64,000 nt of DNA from Enterobacter cancerogenus (GCA_000773965.1 JRUP01000006.1:62001-126000), one strand, 5' to 3'. Shown: positions 17,857 through 25,944, counted from the stretch's first letter. A program made the numbers and translations. The notes: a model not told the origin generated them from the letters alone.

Positions 17857-18612
17857 ATGCCGGATGAAAAACCGTCACGGGCGCGCGGTGTTGACCGGGT
17901 TATTGATATTTTCCGTCAGTTGCATATTGCCCGCCAGCCGATGGCGATGCGCGATTTGATCGATGCCACTGGCGCACCCCGATCCAGCGTTTATGAGTTG
18001 GTCAGTTTGCTCAGTGAAGCCGGGCTGGTGGAATTAGATGCAGATGGTGCGGTGTTTTTCGGTCGCGAGATGCACTATTACGGTGCGGATTACATGGCGC
18101 ACAACGATCTGATCCGGCGCGCGCATCAGTTGATGGTCGAGATTGTGGCGCGCCATGGCGAAACAGTGCAGCTTTGTATGCTGGAGGGCAACAAGTACAC
18201 GGTGGTGCTGTCCGAGAGCAGCAACGCGCACCCCTTCAAGATCACCTCAGATATCGGCGTACGCGTGCCCATCACCTGGACCGCTACCGGGCGTTTACTG
18301 CTCAGTAACTGGTCTGATAGCGCGATCCTCGATTTGATTCCAGAAGAAGATTACCGTCTCGCCAGCGGGCAGATTCTCGATAAGCAGGCGTTTCTCGATG
18401 AAATCCACCATGCTGGTAAGCTGGGTTATTGCATGACGGAAGGGCTCTCCGAAAGCTTTACCTGCTGTATGGCCGCGCCGATTCGCTCACGCAGCGGCCA
18501 GGCGGTGGCGGCGATCTGCTTTATGGTCAGCCGTGATACGTCGCAAGAACGTCGGCAGATGCTGTTACAGGAGTTGATTACCTCCGGGCAGAAGCTGTCC
18601 GATTTCACCTGA
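17857..18612 (+). CDS. IclR-family transcriptional regulator
   Basis: A 251-residue regulator: N-terminal winged helix (RVIDIFRQLHIARQPMAMRDLIDATGAPRSSVYELVSLLSEAGLV, residues about 10-55) and a C-terminal IclR effector domain (about 80-245) with TWTATGRLLLSNW and a CCMAAPIRSRSG segment. GGGGAG lies seven bases before ATG 17857; an in-frame extension to 17773 lacks support. It is divergent from the RidA-transporter-dehydratase operon, which it probably controls in response to an amino-acid-derived ligand. The heptanucleotide repeat starts 54 bases after its stop. Confidence 0.88.
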   Translation: MPDEKPSRARGVDRVIDIFRQLHIARQPMAMRDLIDATGAPRSSVYELVSLLSEAGLVELDADGAVFFGREMHYYGADYMAHNDLIRRAHQLMVEIVARHGETVQLCMLEGNKYTVVLSESSNAHPFKITSDIGVRVPITWTATGRLLLSNWSDSAILDLIPEEDYRLASGQILDKQAFLDEIHHAGKLGYCMTEGLSESFTCCMAAPIRSRSGQAVAAICFMVSRDTSQERRQMLLQELITSGQKLSDFT

Positions 18613-18665
18613 CGCGCATTTCCCTGCTGCGGCGGCTTGCGGGCTGCCTGCAGGGAATGGATAAT

Positions 18666-18784
18666 CCATCTGCCATCTGCCATCTGCCATCTGCCATCTG
18701 CCATCTGCCATCTGCCATCTGCCATCTGCCATCTGCCATCTGCCATCTGCCATCTGCCATCCGCCATCCGCCATCCGCCATCCA
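18666..18784. repeat. Heptanucleotide tandem repeat (CCATCTG), 17 units
   Basis: Thirteen exact CCATCTG units (18666-18756) are followed by three CCATCCG units and one CCATCCA, with no interruptions. It lies between the IclR gene and the Fur-box promoter of the iron-type binding-protein gene. Because seven is not a multiple of three the tract stays open in several frames on the minus strand, giving an artificial WQMADGR repeat protein that has no ribosome-binding site of note. Confidence 0.98.
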
Positions 18785-18869
18785 ACTTTTATCACTCAGC
18801 ATTAATACTCGGTTACAACCCATTGTCCTGGCGTTTATTTTCAGCCCTTAAGGTTGTGTTAAGGTAATT

Positions 18870-18888
18870 GATAATAATAACTATTCTT
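18870..18888. promoter_or_regulatory. Fur-like box
   Basis: The 19 bases starting GATAATAATAACTATTC match the Fur consensus GATAATGATAATCATTATC at 14 of 19 positions. It lies 20 bases before the start of the iron-type binding-protein gene, where a Fur site would block the promoter. Confidence 0.65.
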
Positions 18889-18907
18889 TTTACCACGGAG
18901 TTTTAGG

Positions 18908-20014
18908 ATGAAAACGCGCCTGCTACTGGCAATGGGATTACTGGCTTCCACGGCGGCTTCGGCTACCACTTACCCGTTAACCGTCACCGATATGGACGGC
19001 AACACGCAAACCATCACTAAAGAACCGCAACACATTATCCTGCAGGATGGCCGCGATATTTTGACGCTGGCGCTGCTGGATCGTGATGACCCGTTCAAGC
19101 GTGTGGTGGCGTGGAATAACCTGCCGAAGAAACAAGACACCCAAACCTGGGATCTGCTGAAAGGCAAATGGCCTGAAGCGACCAAAATTGTCGATATGGG
19201 CTTCAGCGACCAGGGCCAGGTCAATCTAGAAAGCGTGCTGGCGCAAAAGCCCGACATGATGATTGCCCAACTGCGCGCGAAACCGGCGCTGCAACAGTCA
19301 GGTGTATTGAGTACGCTGAATAATCTGCATATTCCCGTGGTGTTTGTAGATTATGAACTGCACCCCGCGCAAAACACGGCACCCAGCGTCACGCTGTTGG
19401 GCAAAGTGTTGAACCGGGAGAGCCAGGCTAAGGCCTATACCGATTTCTATCAGCAGAGGTTTGATCGCATCACCAAAGGCGTCGCTGAGGTGAAGAACAA
19501 ACCGACTGTGTTTATTGAGCCGATTGCCGGTAACAGCGATAACTGCTGCTTCACTCACAGTCACAATGGCTGGGGCGGACTAGTCGAAGCCGTAGGGGGT
19601 AAGAATATTGGTTCCGAGCTGTTGCCGGGCAACGTGGGCTTTATCGCTCTGGAAAAAATTATTGCGATGAAACCGGATGTTTACATCATGACCGGTTCAA
19701 AGCGGCCTAACACCAACGTTCTGCCATTCGGCTACGGCGTGCAGCCGAAAGAGGTGAATGCCACTTTCCAGACACTATTGAAACGTACCGGTCTGGCACA
19801 GATCGAGCCGGTGAAGAATGGCCGTGTTTATGGCGTGTACCATCATTTCTATAACCACCCTTACAACATCGTGGGGATGGAAATTTTGGCAAAAGACCTT
19901 TATCCGCAACAGTTTGCCGATTTGACGCCTAACGCCGACTTCCGCACCATCGTGAAAAAATTCACCAAGTTACCGGATGAAGCGATCGATCTAAGCTATC
20001 CCGATAACAAGTAA
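18908..20014 (+). CDS. Periplasmic iron/siderophore-type ABC substrate-binding protein
   Basis: A 368-residue exported protein: signal peptide to about residue 19 (ASA-TTYP), then a two-lobe FepB/BtuF-like binding fold (DPFKRVVAWNNL, KPDMMIAQLRAKPAL, LEKIIAMKPDVYIMTGS). The length is greater than usual FepB (about 320). TFIEPIAGNSDNCCFTHSHNGWGG contains a Cys pair and His residues of unknown role. A Fur-like box stands just upstream and a strong terminator follows, so it is a monocistronic iron-regulated gene. No permease or ATPase is adjacent; it must feed a transporter encoded elsewhere. Confidence 0.87.
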   Translation: MKTRLLLAMGLLASTAASATTYPLTVTDMDGNTQTITKEPQHIILQDGRDILTLALLDRDDPFKRVVAWNNLPKKQDTQTWDLLKGKWPEATKIVDMGFSDQGQVNLESVLAQKPDMMIAQLRAKPALQQSGVLSTLNNLHIPVVFVDYELHPAQNTAPSVTLLGKVLNRESQAKAYTDFYQQRFDRITKGVAEVKNKPTVFIEPIAGNSDNCCFTHSHNGWGGLVEAVGGKNIGSELLPGNVGFIALEKIIAMKPDVYIMTGSKRPNTNVLPFGYGVQPKEVNATFQTLLKRTGLAQIEPVKNGRVYGVYHHFYNHPYNIVGMEILAKDLYPQQFADLTPNADFRTIVKKFTKLPDEAIDLSYPDNK

Positions 20015-20022
20015 TGCTTTAT

Positions 20023-20048
20023 AGCGGGCCGAAACGGCCCGCTTTTTA
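20023..20048 (+). terminator. Rho-independent terminator
   Basis: AGCGGGCCG (20023-20031) pairs with CGGCCCGCT (20035-20043) around AAA, followed by TTTT, directly after the binding-protein stop. Confidence 0.92.
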
Positions 20049-20098
20049 TTTGCCTTAAACAACAATCTTTCTTCGACGCAATGACAACCGCAATTGTT

Positions 20099-20110
20099 AT
20101 GTTATAACAT
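20099..20110. promoter_or_regulatory. Zur-like box upstream of COG0523 GTPase
   Basis: ATGTTATAACAT is a perfect 12-base palindrome in an AT-rich setting, with a further ATTATAAC at 20114-20121. It resembles the core of the enterobacterial Zur site (ATGTTATAnTATAACAT). It lies about 65 bases before the start of a zinc-type GTPase gene, so zinc repression is likely. Confidence 0.6.
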
Positions 20111-20174
20111 ATCAATTATAACGTTGGGTGTGGCATGTCACCGCACCTGCACTTGTCATGTTGAAGGAGTTGCA

Positions 20175-21386
20175 ATGTCATCATTATCCCCGAATTTTAA
20201 AAAGTTGCCGGTTACTGTCCTCTCCGGCTTTCTCGGCGCGGGCAAAACCACACTGCTTAACCATATTCTCAACAATCGCGAAGGTCGCCGCGTGGCAGTG
20301 ATCGTCAATGATATGTCAGAAGTGAATATCGATGCCGCCCTGGTGCGTGAGGGCGGGGCGGAGTTGTCGCGCACCGATGAGAAGTTAGTCGAGATGAGTA
20401 ACGGCTGCATCTGCTGCACGCTGCGTGAAGATCTGCTGCTGGAGGTAGATCGCCTCGCAAAAGATGGCCGTTTCGATAACCTGGTGATCGAATCTACCGG
20501 TATTTCCGAGCCGCTGCCGGTGGCGGAAACCTTTACTTTTGCCGATGAAGATGGTCAGAGCCTGTCAGAAGTCGCTGCGCTGGACACCATGGTGACCGTC
20601 GTGGACGGCTTCAATTTCCTGCGCGATTACGAATCCAACGAGAGCATCAAATCCCGCGGTGAATCGCTGGGTGAAGAAGATGAACGCACGGTGGTGGATC
20701 TGCTGGTGGATCAGATTGAGTTCTGCGACGTGCTGATTCTGAACAAAACCGATCTGATTGATGAAGCGGAAAAAGCTCGCTTGCTGGCGATATTGCATTC
20801 TCTCAACCCGCGCGCACGCGTGGTGACCTCTGAGTTTGGCAAGGTTGCACTGAAGGAAGTGCTGAATACCGGTTTATTTGATTTTGATGCGGCCTCACAA
20901 GCCCCCGGCTGGTTGCAAGAACTGCGCGGTTCACATACGCCAGAAACCGAAGAGTATGGCATCCGCAACTTTGTGTTCCGCGCGCGTCGTCCTTTCCATC
21001 CCACCCGCTTCGCCAGCGTGATCGAAGGCGATCTCAAAGGCGTGGTGCGGTCTAAGGGCTTCTTCTGGCTTGCCAGTCGTCCTCATTATGCCGGTTCCTG
21101 GTCACAGGCCGGTGGCGTGACGCGTCAGGGCTTAGCAGGCATGTGGTGGGCAAGCGCGCCGAAAGAGCGCTGGCCGGAAGATCCCGAGACGCTGGAATAC
21201 ATCATGCAGAACTGGGTCGAGGGCACTGGCGATGCGCGTCAGGAAATCGTGTTTATTGGTATTGAGATGGATGAAGCCCGTCTGCGTAGCCAGCTGGAAA
21301 ATGCGCTGCTGACTGACGAAGAGATGGCGCAGGGCCCGGAAAACTGGGCCGAATATCCGGATCCGTTTGAACCCTGGTTTCACTGA
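20175..21386 (+). CDS. COG0523 zinc-chaperone GTPase (ZigA-like), CxCC intact
   Basis: A 403-residue G3E-family GTPase. Walker A GFLGAGKT is at residues 18-25, the metal-binding CICC at 78-81, ESTG at 106-109 and the guanine-specificity NKTD near 198; a CobW C-terminal domain starts near 270 ([13 protein letters not shown]) and the tail is acidic. AAGGAG precedes ATG 20175; a longer in-frame reading from 20094 has no signal. This subgroup (ZigA) is induced by zinc starvation and is thought to deliver zinc to client proteins. The Zur-like palindrome upstream supports that role here. Confidence 0.88.
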   Translation: MSSLSPNFKKLPVTVLSGFLGAGKTTLLNHILNNREGRRVAVIVNDMSEVNIDAALVREGGAELSRTDEKLVEMSNGCICCTLREDLLLEVDRLAKDGRFDNLVIESTGISEPLPVAETFTFADEDGQSLSEVAALDTMVTVVDGFNFLRDYESNESIKSRGESLGEEDERTVVDLLVDQIEFCDVLILNKTDLIDEAEKARLLAILHSLNPRARVVTSEFGKVALKEVLNTGLFDFDAASQAPGWLQELRGSHTPETEEYGIRNFVFRARRPFHPTRFASVIEGDLKGVVRSKGFFWLASRPHYAGSWSQAGGVTRQGLAGMWWASAPKERWPEDPETLEYIMQNWVEGTGDARQEIVFIGIEMDEARLRSQLENALLTDEEMAQGPENWAEYPDPFEPWFH

Positions 21387-21573
21387 TGAAGATGAACGCG
21401 AGGAACCAGGCAGATCGTTGACGGTGCAATGAACTGAGCGCCCGGCAACACATTTCTGCCTGAGCGAAGCGCAGTTCCCTGGCGGGTACTTTGGCAGAAC
21501 CCTGGTTTAACGGAACGGCATGACGCCATGGATGGCAAACCCACGCCGCAAAGTGCGGCAGCAAGAGGTCACG

Positions 21574-22764
21574 ATGCAAAAAATCCCCCTCACCATTCTC
21601 AACGGTTTTCTTGGTGCAGGCAAAACAACGCTATTAAAAAGTCTGTTGGTTCAGGCGCACAAACAGCAACTTGCAGTCTGCGTCATCGTCAATGATATGA
21701 GCGAACTGGACGTCGATGGCGTGTTGATTGCCAACACTGAAATCGTCAACGCCAGTAAACACAATTTCATTACGCTCTCGGCCGACAGTATTAGCAGCCG
21801 AACGGGTATCGAAAAACTCGATGCCGCACTTGAGTCGATGCTCAACGCACATCGCCCGGATCTGATCCTGCTGGAAACCTCGGGCAGCAGCCATCCGTTG
21901 CCGCTGGTGCGTTATTTCCGCGATCATGCCGAAGCGCAACTCAATGGATTCTTATCGCTGGTCGACAGCGTGATGCTGAATGATGATTACCAGCAGGGCG
22001 AAGCGCTGATTCCTCGTTTGCAGGCCAATCTGACTCGTCACGAGCGGCGCATCGAGAATCTGCTGGCAGAACAAATCATGTTTTGCAGCCATCTGCTGCT
22101 CACCAAAAATGATCGGCTGTCGTCTTCCAGCATTACCCGCATTGCCCAGGCCATTCATCCACTCAATCCCTATGTGGCAGTGATGGCGGTATCGCGGGGA
22201 AACCTCTCTCTGAGTGAACTCATGGCGATGCCGTCCTACGATTTCGGGCGGGTCGCGCAGTTAATTGAAGAATTAGCGGATGAGGTGGATGCCATTGATC
22301 CCGGTGCGTGGCAAATGACTTCCGAAGTGATTCACGACGATCGTCCATTCCATCCGCAGCGATTGTGGGATACCTGCCACCACTTTATGGGCGCGGGCAT
22401 CTATCGCAGTAAAGGCTTTTTCTGGTTGCCGACGCGCGATGATCTAGCGCTGTTGTGGAATCAGGCCACGGGCAGCATCAGTCTGGAATTTATCAGTTAC
22501 TGGAAAGCGGGAATTCTGAATCATCGTGATAGTCCGCTTACTGCTGAGGAGCGCGCGGCGGTCGAACAGGCAGTGGCAAAAATGCCGGGGCGATTTGGCG
22601 ATCGGCGCTGCAGTTTAACGGTGATTGGTGAACCGGATGAAGTGAAAGCCTTTACCGTCGCCCTGAAACGCTGCTTTCTCGATGAAGAGGAGCTTGCATG
22701 GTGGCAAATTGGCGGCGAATTTGCCGATCCCTGGCCGCAGCGCGTGGCGCGCGTATCCGCCTGA
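21574..22764 (+). CDS. COG0523 GTPase paralogue with CxCC replaced by SxSS
   Basis: A 396-residue G3E GTPase. Walker A GFLGAGKT (residues 11-18), [15 protein letters not shown] and a CobW C-terminal domain with DDRPFHPQRLWDTCHHF and SKGFFWLPTRDDLALLW are clear. Where relatives have CxCC, this protein has S72-I-S74-S75, so all three metal-binding cysteines are serine, and the NKxD motif reads TKND. It lies 187 bases after the CxCC-bearing paralogue on the same strand and ends one base from the convergent small Cys-rich gene. AGAGG precedes ATG 21574. A GTPase working without zinc at that site is a reasonable reading, as is a non-canonical partner of its neighbour. Confidence 0.87.
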   Translation: MQKIPLTILNGFLGAGKTTLLKSLLVQAHKQQLAVCVIVNDMSELDVDGVLIANTEIVNASKHNFITLSADSISSRTGIEKLDAALESMLNAHRPDLILLETSGSSHPLPLVRYFRDHAEAQLNGFLSLVDSVMLNDDYQQGEALIPRLQANLTRHERRIENLLAEQIMFCSHLLLTKNDRLSSSSITRIAQAIHPLNPYVAVMAVSRGNLSLSELMAMPSYDFGRVAQLIEELADEVDAIDPGAWQMTSEVIHDDRPFHPQRLWDTCHHFMGAGIYRSKGFFWLPTRDDLALLWNQATGSISLEFISYWKAGILNHRDSPLTAEERAAVEQAVAKMPGRFGDRRCSLTVIGEPDEVKAFTVALKRCFLDEEELAWWQIGGEFADPWPQRVARVSA

Positions 22765-22765
22765 G

Positions 22766-22993
22766 TTAGCCCGCCAGCGCACGCATTTGCGTACAGAACG
22801 GACACTGGCAGCCGGATACGGGCTTTAACAGCGCCGCATGCACTTCCGCCGTCGCCAGAGGCTGCGTCAAATCGACGTTGGCCACTGCGGTATCCGGTTT
22901 TTGCGCCAGTTTTAACGTATCAATCTTTGCCTGAAAGGCACCTGCTTTTGCCGATGCTATGGCGATAAGTAACAGAGGAACAGTGGTCTTCAT
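22766..22993 (-). CDS. Small exported protein with C-terminal CxCxxC motif, unknown function
   Basis: A 75-residue protein I do not recognise. The first 19 residues look like a signal peptide (KTTVPLLLIAIASAKAGA), the middle is unremarkable, and the end carries three cysteines in C62-x-C64-P-F-C67. GAGG lies eight bases before the start. It shares its upstream region, with a Zur-like box, with the zinc-independent dksA2-type gene, and its stop is one base from the GTPase paralogue. Periplasmic zinc or copper binding, or a redox role, are guesses from the cysteines and context. Confidence 0.6.
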   Translation of the reverse strand: MKTTVPLLLIAIASAKAGAFQAKIDTLKLAQKPDTAVANVDLTQPLATAEVHAALLKPVSGCQCPFCTQMRALAG

Positions 22994-23017
22994 CGCAGCA
23001 ACCTCAATGAATGATTT

Positions 23018-23040
23018 GAAATGTGACGATATAACATTAA
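23018..23040. promoter_or_regulatory. Zur-like box between small Cys protein and dksA2
   Basis: The 23-base element begins GAAATGTGACG and ends ATATAACATTAA. It matches the E. coli Zur consensus (GAAATGTTATAnTATAACATTTC) at 17 of 22 defined positions, with a perfect left GAAATGT and right TATAACATT. It sits between two divergent starts (22993 and 23066), so one site could control both. Confidence 0.7.
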
Positions 23041-23065
23041 CACGAAGCTGTTAAGGAATTTCAAT

Positions 23066-23485
23066 ATGACCAAACCCACAGCAGCCGAGCAGCAAAACCT
23101 TCTCAGTATGCCGCCAGAAGAGTATATGAATCCTCACCAGAGTGAGTATTTTTTGCGCTTATTGCGTTTTGAGCGCCAGGAACTGCTCGAACATATCGAC
23201 TACCTGAAAACGCAGCTGCAACGCAGTGAACAGCAAGGGGATGAAGCGGACAAAGCGATACGCGAAGAAGAACTGCGCTTGTTGTTTCGCCAGATCGATC
23301 GTGAAAGTCGGCTGCTACCAAAAATTGATGCGGCAGTGCAGCGCACCCATCAAGGCGAATATGGCTACTGTCGTGATACGGGCGATCCCATTGGCCTGGC
23401 TCGCCTGTTGCTCCGCCCCACCGCAGAACTCTCCATTGATGCCAAGATCAAGCAGGAACGGGTAGAAGCGCAGTATCGGAAATAA
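23066..23485 (+). CDS. dksA2: DksA2-type zinc-independent RNA polymerase-binding factor
   Basis: A 139-residue DksA/TraR protein. The coiled coil (about residues 30-95) keeps the tip motif D59-x-x-D62-x-A64 that works in the RNA polymerase secondary channel. The C4 zinc finger of DksA is replaced by C102-x2-T105 and S123-x2-A126, the same Cys-Thr-Ser-Ala set described for Pseudomonas aeruginosa DksA2, which works without zinc and replaces DksA when zinc is scarce. AAGGA lies eight bases upstream and a Zur-like box is 26 bases further up. The symbol is by analogy. Confidence 0.88.
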   Translation: MTKPTAAEQQNLLSMPPEEYMNPHQSEYFLRLLRFERQELLEHIDYLKTQLQRSEQQGDEADKAIREEELRLLFRQIDRESRLLPKIDAAVQRTHQGEYGYCRDTGDPIGLARLLLRPTAELSIDAKIKQERVEAQYRK

Positions 23486-23513
23486 AAATCACCCAGAGCA
23501 CAGGCTCTGGGTG
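23485..23513 (-). terminator. Hairpin ending the methyltransferase transcript
   Basis: CACCCAGAGC (23490-23499) pairs with GCTCTGGGTG (23504-23513) around ACAG. Read leftward it is followed by ATTTTTATTT, a good terminator for the minus-strand gene; it may also stop dksA2 transcripts. Confidence 0.8.
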
Positions 23514-23517
23514 CTGA

Positions 23518-24189
23518 TTACTGTGAACGTCCGAGCCACATTGACACTTCAACGCCGTCGTTAAAAGGCAGCGACAGATAGCCACGCCCGCTGTGCACAT
23601 GTTCGAGATATTCGGGGCTGAAATCCGCATCATCGGCGACGATCAGCGCACCAGGGCGCAAATGTGGTTCAACCAGCGCCAGTATCTCAGGGTAAATTGC
23701 CTTGGCGCCATCGAGCACCAGCATATCGATAGCAGCAGGCAGCTCACGGCTCAACGTATGCAGCGCGTCACCCACGCGTACCTCAATCAAATCACTCACG
23801 CCCGCATCGGCAAAATGATTGCGCGCCAGCGCCACCTTTCCCGGCTCAAATTCACTGGTGATGATCTTTCCACCGCCGTTATCGCGTAACGCTGCCGCGA
23901 GATGTAGCGTTGAAATCCCAAAGGAGGTGCCAAACTCCACTATCGACTGCGCCTTGCTGCTGCGTGCCAGCATGTACAGCAACTTGCCGGTTTCACGCGA
24001 CACCGCCAGTGGCACATTTTTCAGATGACCATAGAGTTCGAGGTAATCGGTTTTGCTCTGCAACAGGCGATTTTGCTCTTCATCGGACATCACGCGGAAG
24101 GCTTCATTGGTCGGATGCGCCATATTGTCGGCCAGTTCGAACAGGTAGTTAAGCAGCGGCGCCAATGGCGCGGAAGTTAAGGTATTCAT
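23518..24189 (-). CDS. SAM-dependent O-methyltransferase family protein
   Basis: A 223-residue class I methyltransferase. SIVEFGTSFGISTLHLAAALRDNGGGKIITSEFEPGKVALARNHFADAG forms the SAM-binding region (about residues 70-120) and MLVLDGAKAIYPEILALVEPHLRPGALIVADDAD the catalytic/metal part, as in catechol or caffeoyl-CoA O-methyltransferases. GGAG precedes ATG 24189; a longer in-frame reading to 24267 would overlap the divergent TetR promoter and start. It is divergent from a TetR regulator that probably controls it. The substrate is unknown. Confidence 0.85.
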   Translation of the reverse strand: MNTLTSAPLAPLLNYLFELADNMAHPTNEAFRVMSDEEQNRLLQSKTDYLELYGHLKNVPLAVSRETGKLLYMLARSSKAQSIVEFGTSFGISTLHLAAALRDNGGGKIITSEFEPGKVALARNHFADAGVSDLIEVRVGDALHTLSRELPAAIDMLVLDGAKAIYPEILALVEPHLRPGALIVADDADFSPEYLEHVHSGRGYLSLPFNDGVEVSMWLGRSQ

Positions 24190-24270
24190 GGTGATTCTCC
24201 GTGGATTAATCTGTGCGAACAGAATACGATGAATCATTCGCATTTCACTATTCGTGTTCAGGAGCATCAG

Positions 24271-24909
24271 ATGGCTGAACGCCGTAACGCTAAGATTTCA
24301 GAGAGAAAAAAACCGCAACAAGCGCGATCCAGCGAGCTGGTTTCGGCGATTTTGCAAGCCGCTACTCAGGTTTTGGAACAGGAAGGCGCCACGCGATTTA
24401 CCACGGCTCGTGTGGCGGAGCGTGCTGGTGTGAGTATTGGATCGTTGTATCAATACTTTCCCAATAAAGCGGCTATCCTTTTCCGCTTACAAAGTGAGGA
24501 ATGGCAACGTACCGGCGATCTTTTAGGATCGATCCTGCGCAATCAGGATGTGCCTGCGGGTGAACGTCTGCACCAACTCACGCTCGCTTTCTTGCACTCA
24601 GAGTGTGAAGAAGCGGCAATGCGGACCGCACTTAATGATGCAGCGCCGTTATACCGTGATGCACCGGAAGTGGCAGCCGCGCGCGCGGCGGGTGAAAACG
24701 TGATGAGTGACTTCCTGTCTGAGTTATTGCCCAATTTGGAAGAGAATCAACGTCTGCGCGCTGCGGACCTGATCAACAGCACACTGGGTAACGTGGGCAA
24801 GCATTTTTCCGAAACACCGCGCACTGAGGCGGAGATTCTCGACTACGCAAAGGACATGGCAGAGATGTTCTGTGTCTGGATCAGGGAAAAAGGGGCGGAT
24901 TTGCAGTAA
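24271..24909 (+). CDS. TetR/AcrR-family transcriptional regulator
   Basis: A 212-residue regulator: N-terminal helix-turn-helix (QVLEQEGATRFTTARVAERAGVSIGSLYQYFPNKAAILFRL, about residues 30-70) and a helical ligand domain. AGGAG stands six bases before ATG 24271; the reading from 24229 has no such site. It faces the methyltransferase gene across 81 bases, the usual arrangement for a repressor and its target. Confidence 0.87.
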   Translation: MAERRNAKISERKKPQQARSSELVSAILQAATQVLEQEGATRFTTARVAERAGVSIGSLYQYFPNKAAILFRLQSEEWQRTGDLLGSILRNQDVPAGERLHQLTLAFLHSECEEAAMRTALNDAAPLYRDAPEVAAARAAGENVMSDFLSELLPNLEENQRLRAADLINSTLGNVGKHFSETPRTEAEILDYAKDMAEMFCVWIREKGADLQ

Positions 24910-24945
24910 AAGATGGCACTGGAAATCTCTGAAAGCGGTTAACAA

Positions 24946-24964
24946 TCTCATTATTACCATTCTC
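24946..24964. promoter_or_regulatory. Fur-like element upstream of the SupH-like gene
   Basis: Read on the minus strand the 19 bases beginning GAGAATGGTAATAATG match the Fur consensus at 13 of 19 positions. It lies about 80 bases before the phosphatase start. With no known iron link for that gene the match may be chance. Confidence 0.3.
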
Positions 24965-25046
24965 ATTAATCCACACCGCGAGTAAGCTCTATGAAAACCT
25001 TTTCACAGCAGGATGGAATGCTGGTCAAACGATACGGGAGAGCAAG

Positions 25047-25868
25047 ATGGCAGTAAAAATGATTGCGGTGGATATGGATGGGACTTTTCTCGATGACAAC
25101 AAACAGTACAACGCCCAGCGTTTTGCGCGCCAGTACGCCTTGTTGAAAGAGAAGGGCGTTCGTTTTGTGGTCGCCAGTGGCAATCAGTATTACCAGTTAC
25201 AACGCTACTTCCCGGATATTAAAGATGAAATTGCCTTTGTCGCCGAGAACGGTGCCTGGGTGTCAGACAGCAATGAAGAGATCTTCTGCGGCGAATTGGC
25301 GCCAGAACGCGTTCATCAAATTCTCGATATTCTGGCGAAAGAGCCGGATATCAGCACCGTGGTATGCGGTCGCAACGGCGCTTATGTGCACACCTCGATG
25401 CCGGAAGAGGTGATCGCCATGCTGGCGAATCACTATCATCGCCTGGAAAAGCGCGACAACCTGTACGATATCGATGACACCATCTTTAAGTTCTCGTTGA
25501 ATCTGGCACACGAAGGAGTGGACGCCCTGATGGAGCGTTTGCACAAAGAACTGGGCGCGATTGAAAATATCATGCATCCGGTCTCCAGCGGTTTTGGCTT
25601 TGTCGATCTGATCATTCCCGGTTGCCATAAAGCGCACGGCATCGCGCTGCTACAGGAAAAATGGGGCATCGACGATTGCGAAGTGCTGGCCATTGGCGAC
25701 AGCGCCAACGACCTCGAAATGCTGCGTCAGGCGTGCTACAGCTTTTCGATGGCCAATGCAGCCGCACCCGTGGCCGCTGTTGCGCGTTATAAAACCGACA
25801 GCAATAACGACGAAGGTGCGCTCAACGTGATTGCGCGTTTACTGGCGCGTGAAGAGCCGTTTGGCTAA
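25047..25868 (+). CDS. supH: HAD-superfamily sugar phosphatase (SupH/YbiV-like)
   Basis: A 273-residue Cof-type HAD hydrolase. The nucleophile motif VDMDGTFLDD (Asp 9 and Asp 11), FVVASGNQYYQLQRYFPDIKDEIAFVAENGAWV, FKFSLNL, SGFGFVDLIIPGCHKAHGI and IGDSANDLEML follow E. coli YbiV closely in order and spacing. SupH dephosphorylates sugar phosphates such as fructose-1-phosphate. GGGAGA precedes the ATG. It seems to be a single-gene unit. Confidence 0.88.
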   Translation: MAVKMIAVDMDGTFLDDNKQYNAQRFARQYALLKEKGVRFVVASGNQYYQLQRYFPDIKDEIAFVAENGAWVSDSNEEIFCGELAPERVHQILDILAKEPDISTVVCGRNGAYVHTSMPEEVIAMLANHYHRLEKRDNLYDIDDTIFKFSLNLAHEGVDALMERLHKELGAIENIMHPVSSGFGFVDLIIPGCHKAHGIALLQEKWGIDDCEVLAIGDSANDLEMLRQACYSFSMANAAAPVAAVARYKTDSNNDEGALNVIARLLAREEPFG

Positions 25869-25944
25869 TCCCTCGCGGCAGAGTTTATCGAACCAGAGCT
25901 AAACTTTTAGCTGGGCGATCGATTCTGCCGCTACCTTTATCACC

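Noticed and set aside
18666..18784. CRISPR array
   Set aside because: The units are seven bases with no spacers and no cas genes.
18565..18867. Open frames on both strands reading through the heptanucleotide repeat (WQMADGR/CHLPSAI-type repeat proteins)
   Set aside because: The low-complexity products come only from the seven-base repeat; there is no supporting start signal and the frames overlap the IclR end or the Fur-box promoter.
20094..20174. N-terminal extension of the first COG0523 GTPase
   Set aside because: It would start inside the Zur-like box region; AAGGAG and the family start both support ATG 20175.
25897..25912. Terminator after supH (AGCTAAA/TTTAGCT)
   Set aside because: The stem is short and AT-rich with no T-tract outside the stem.
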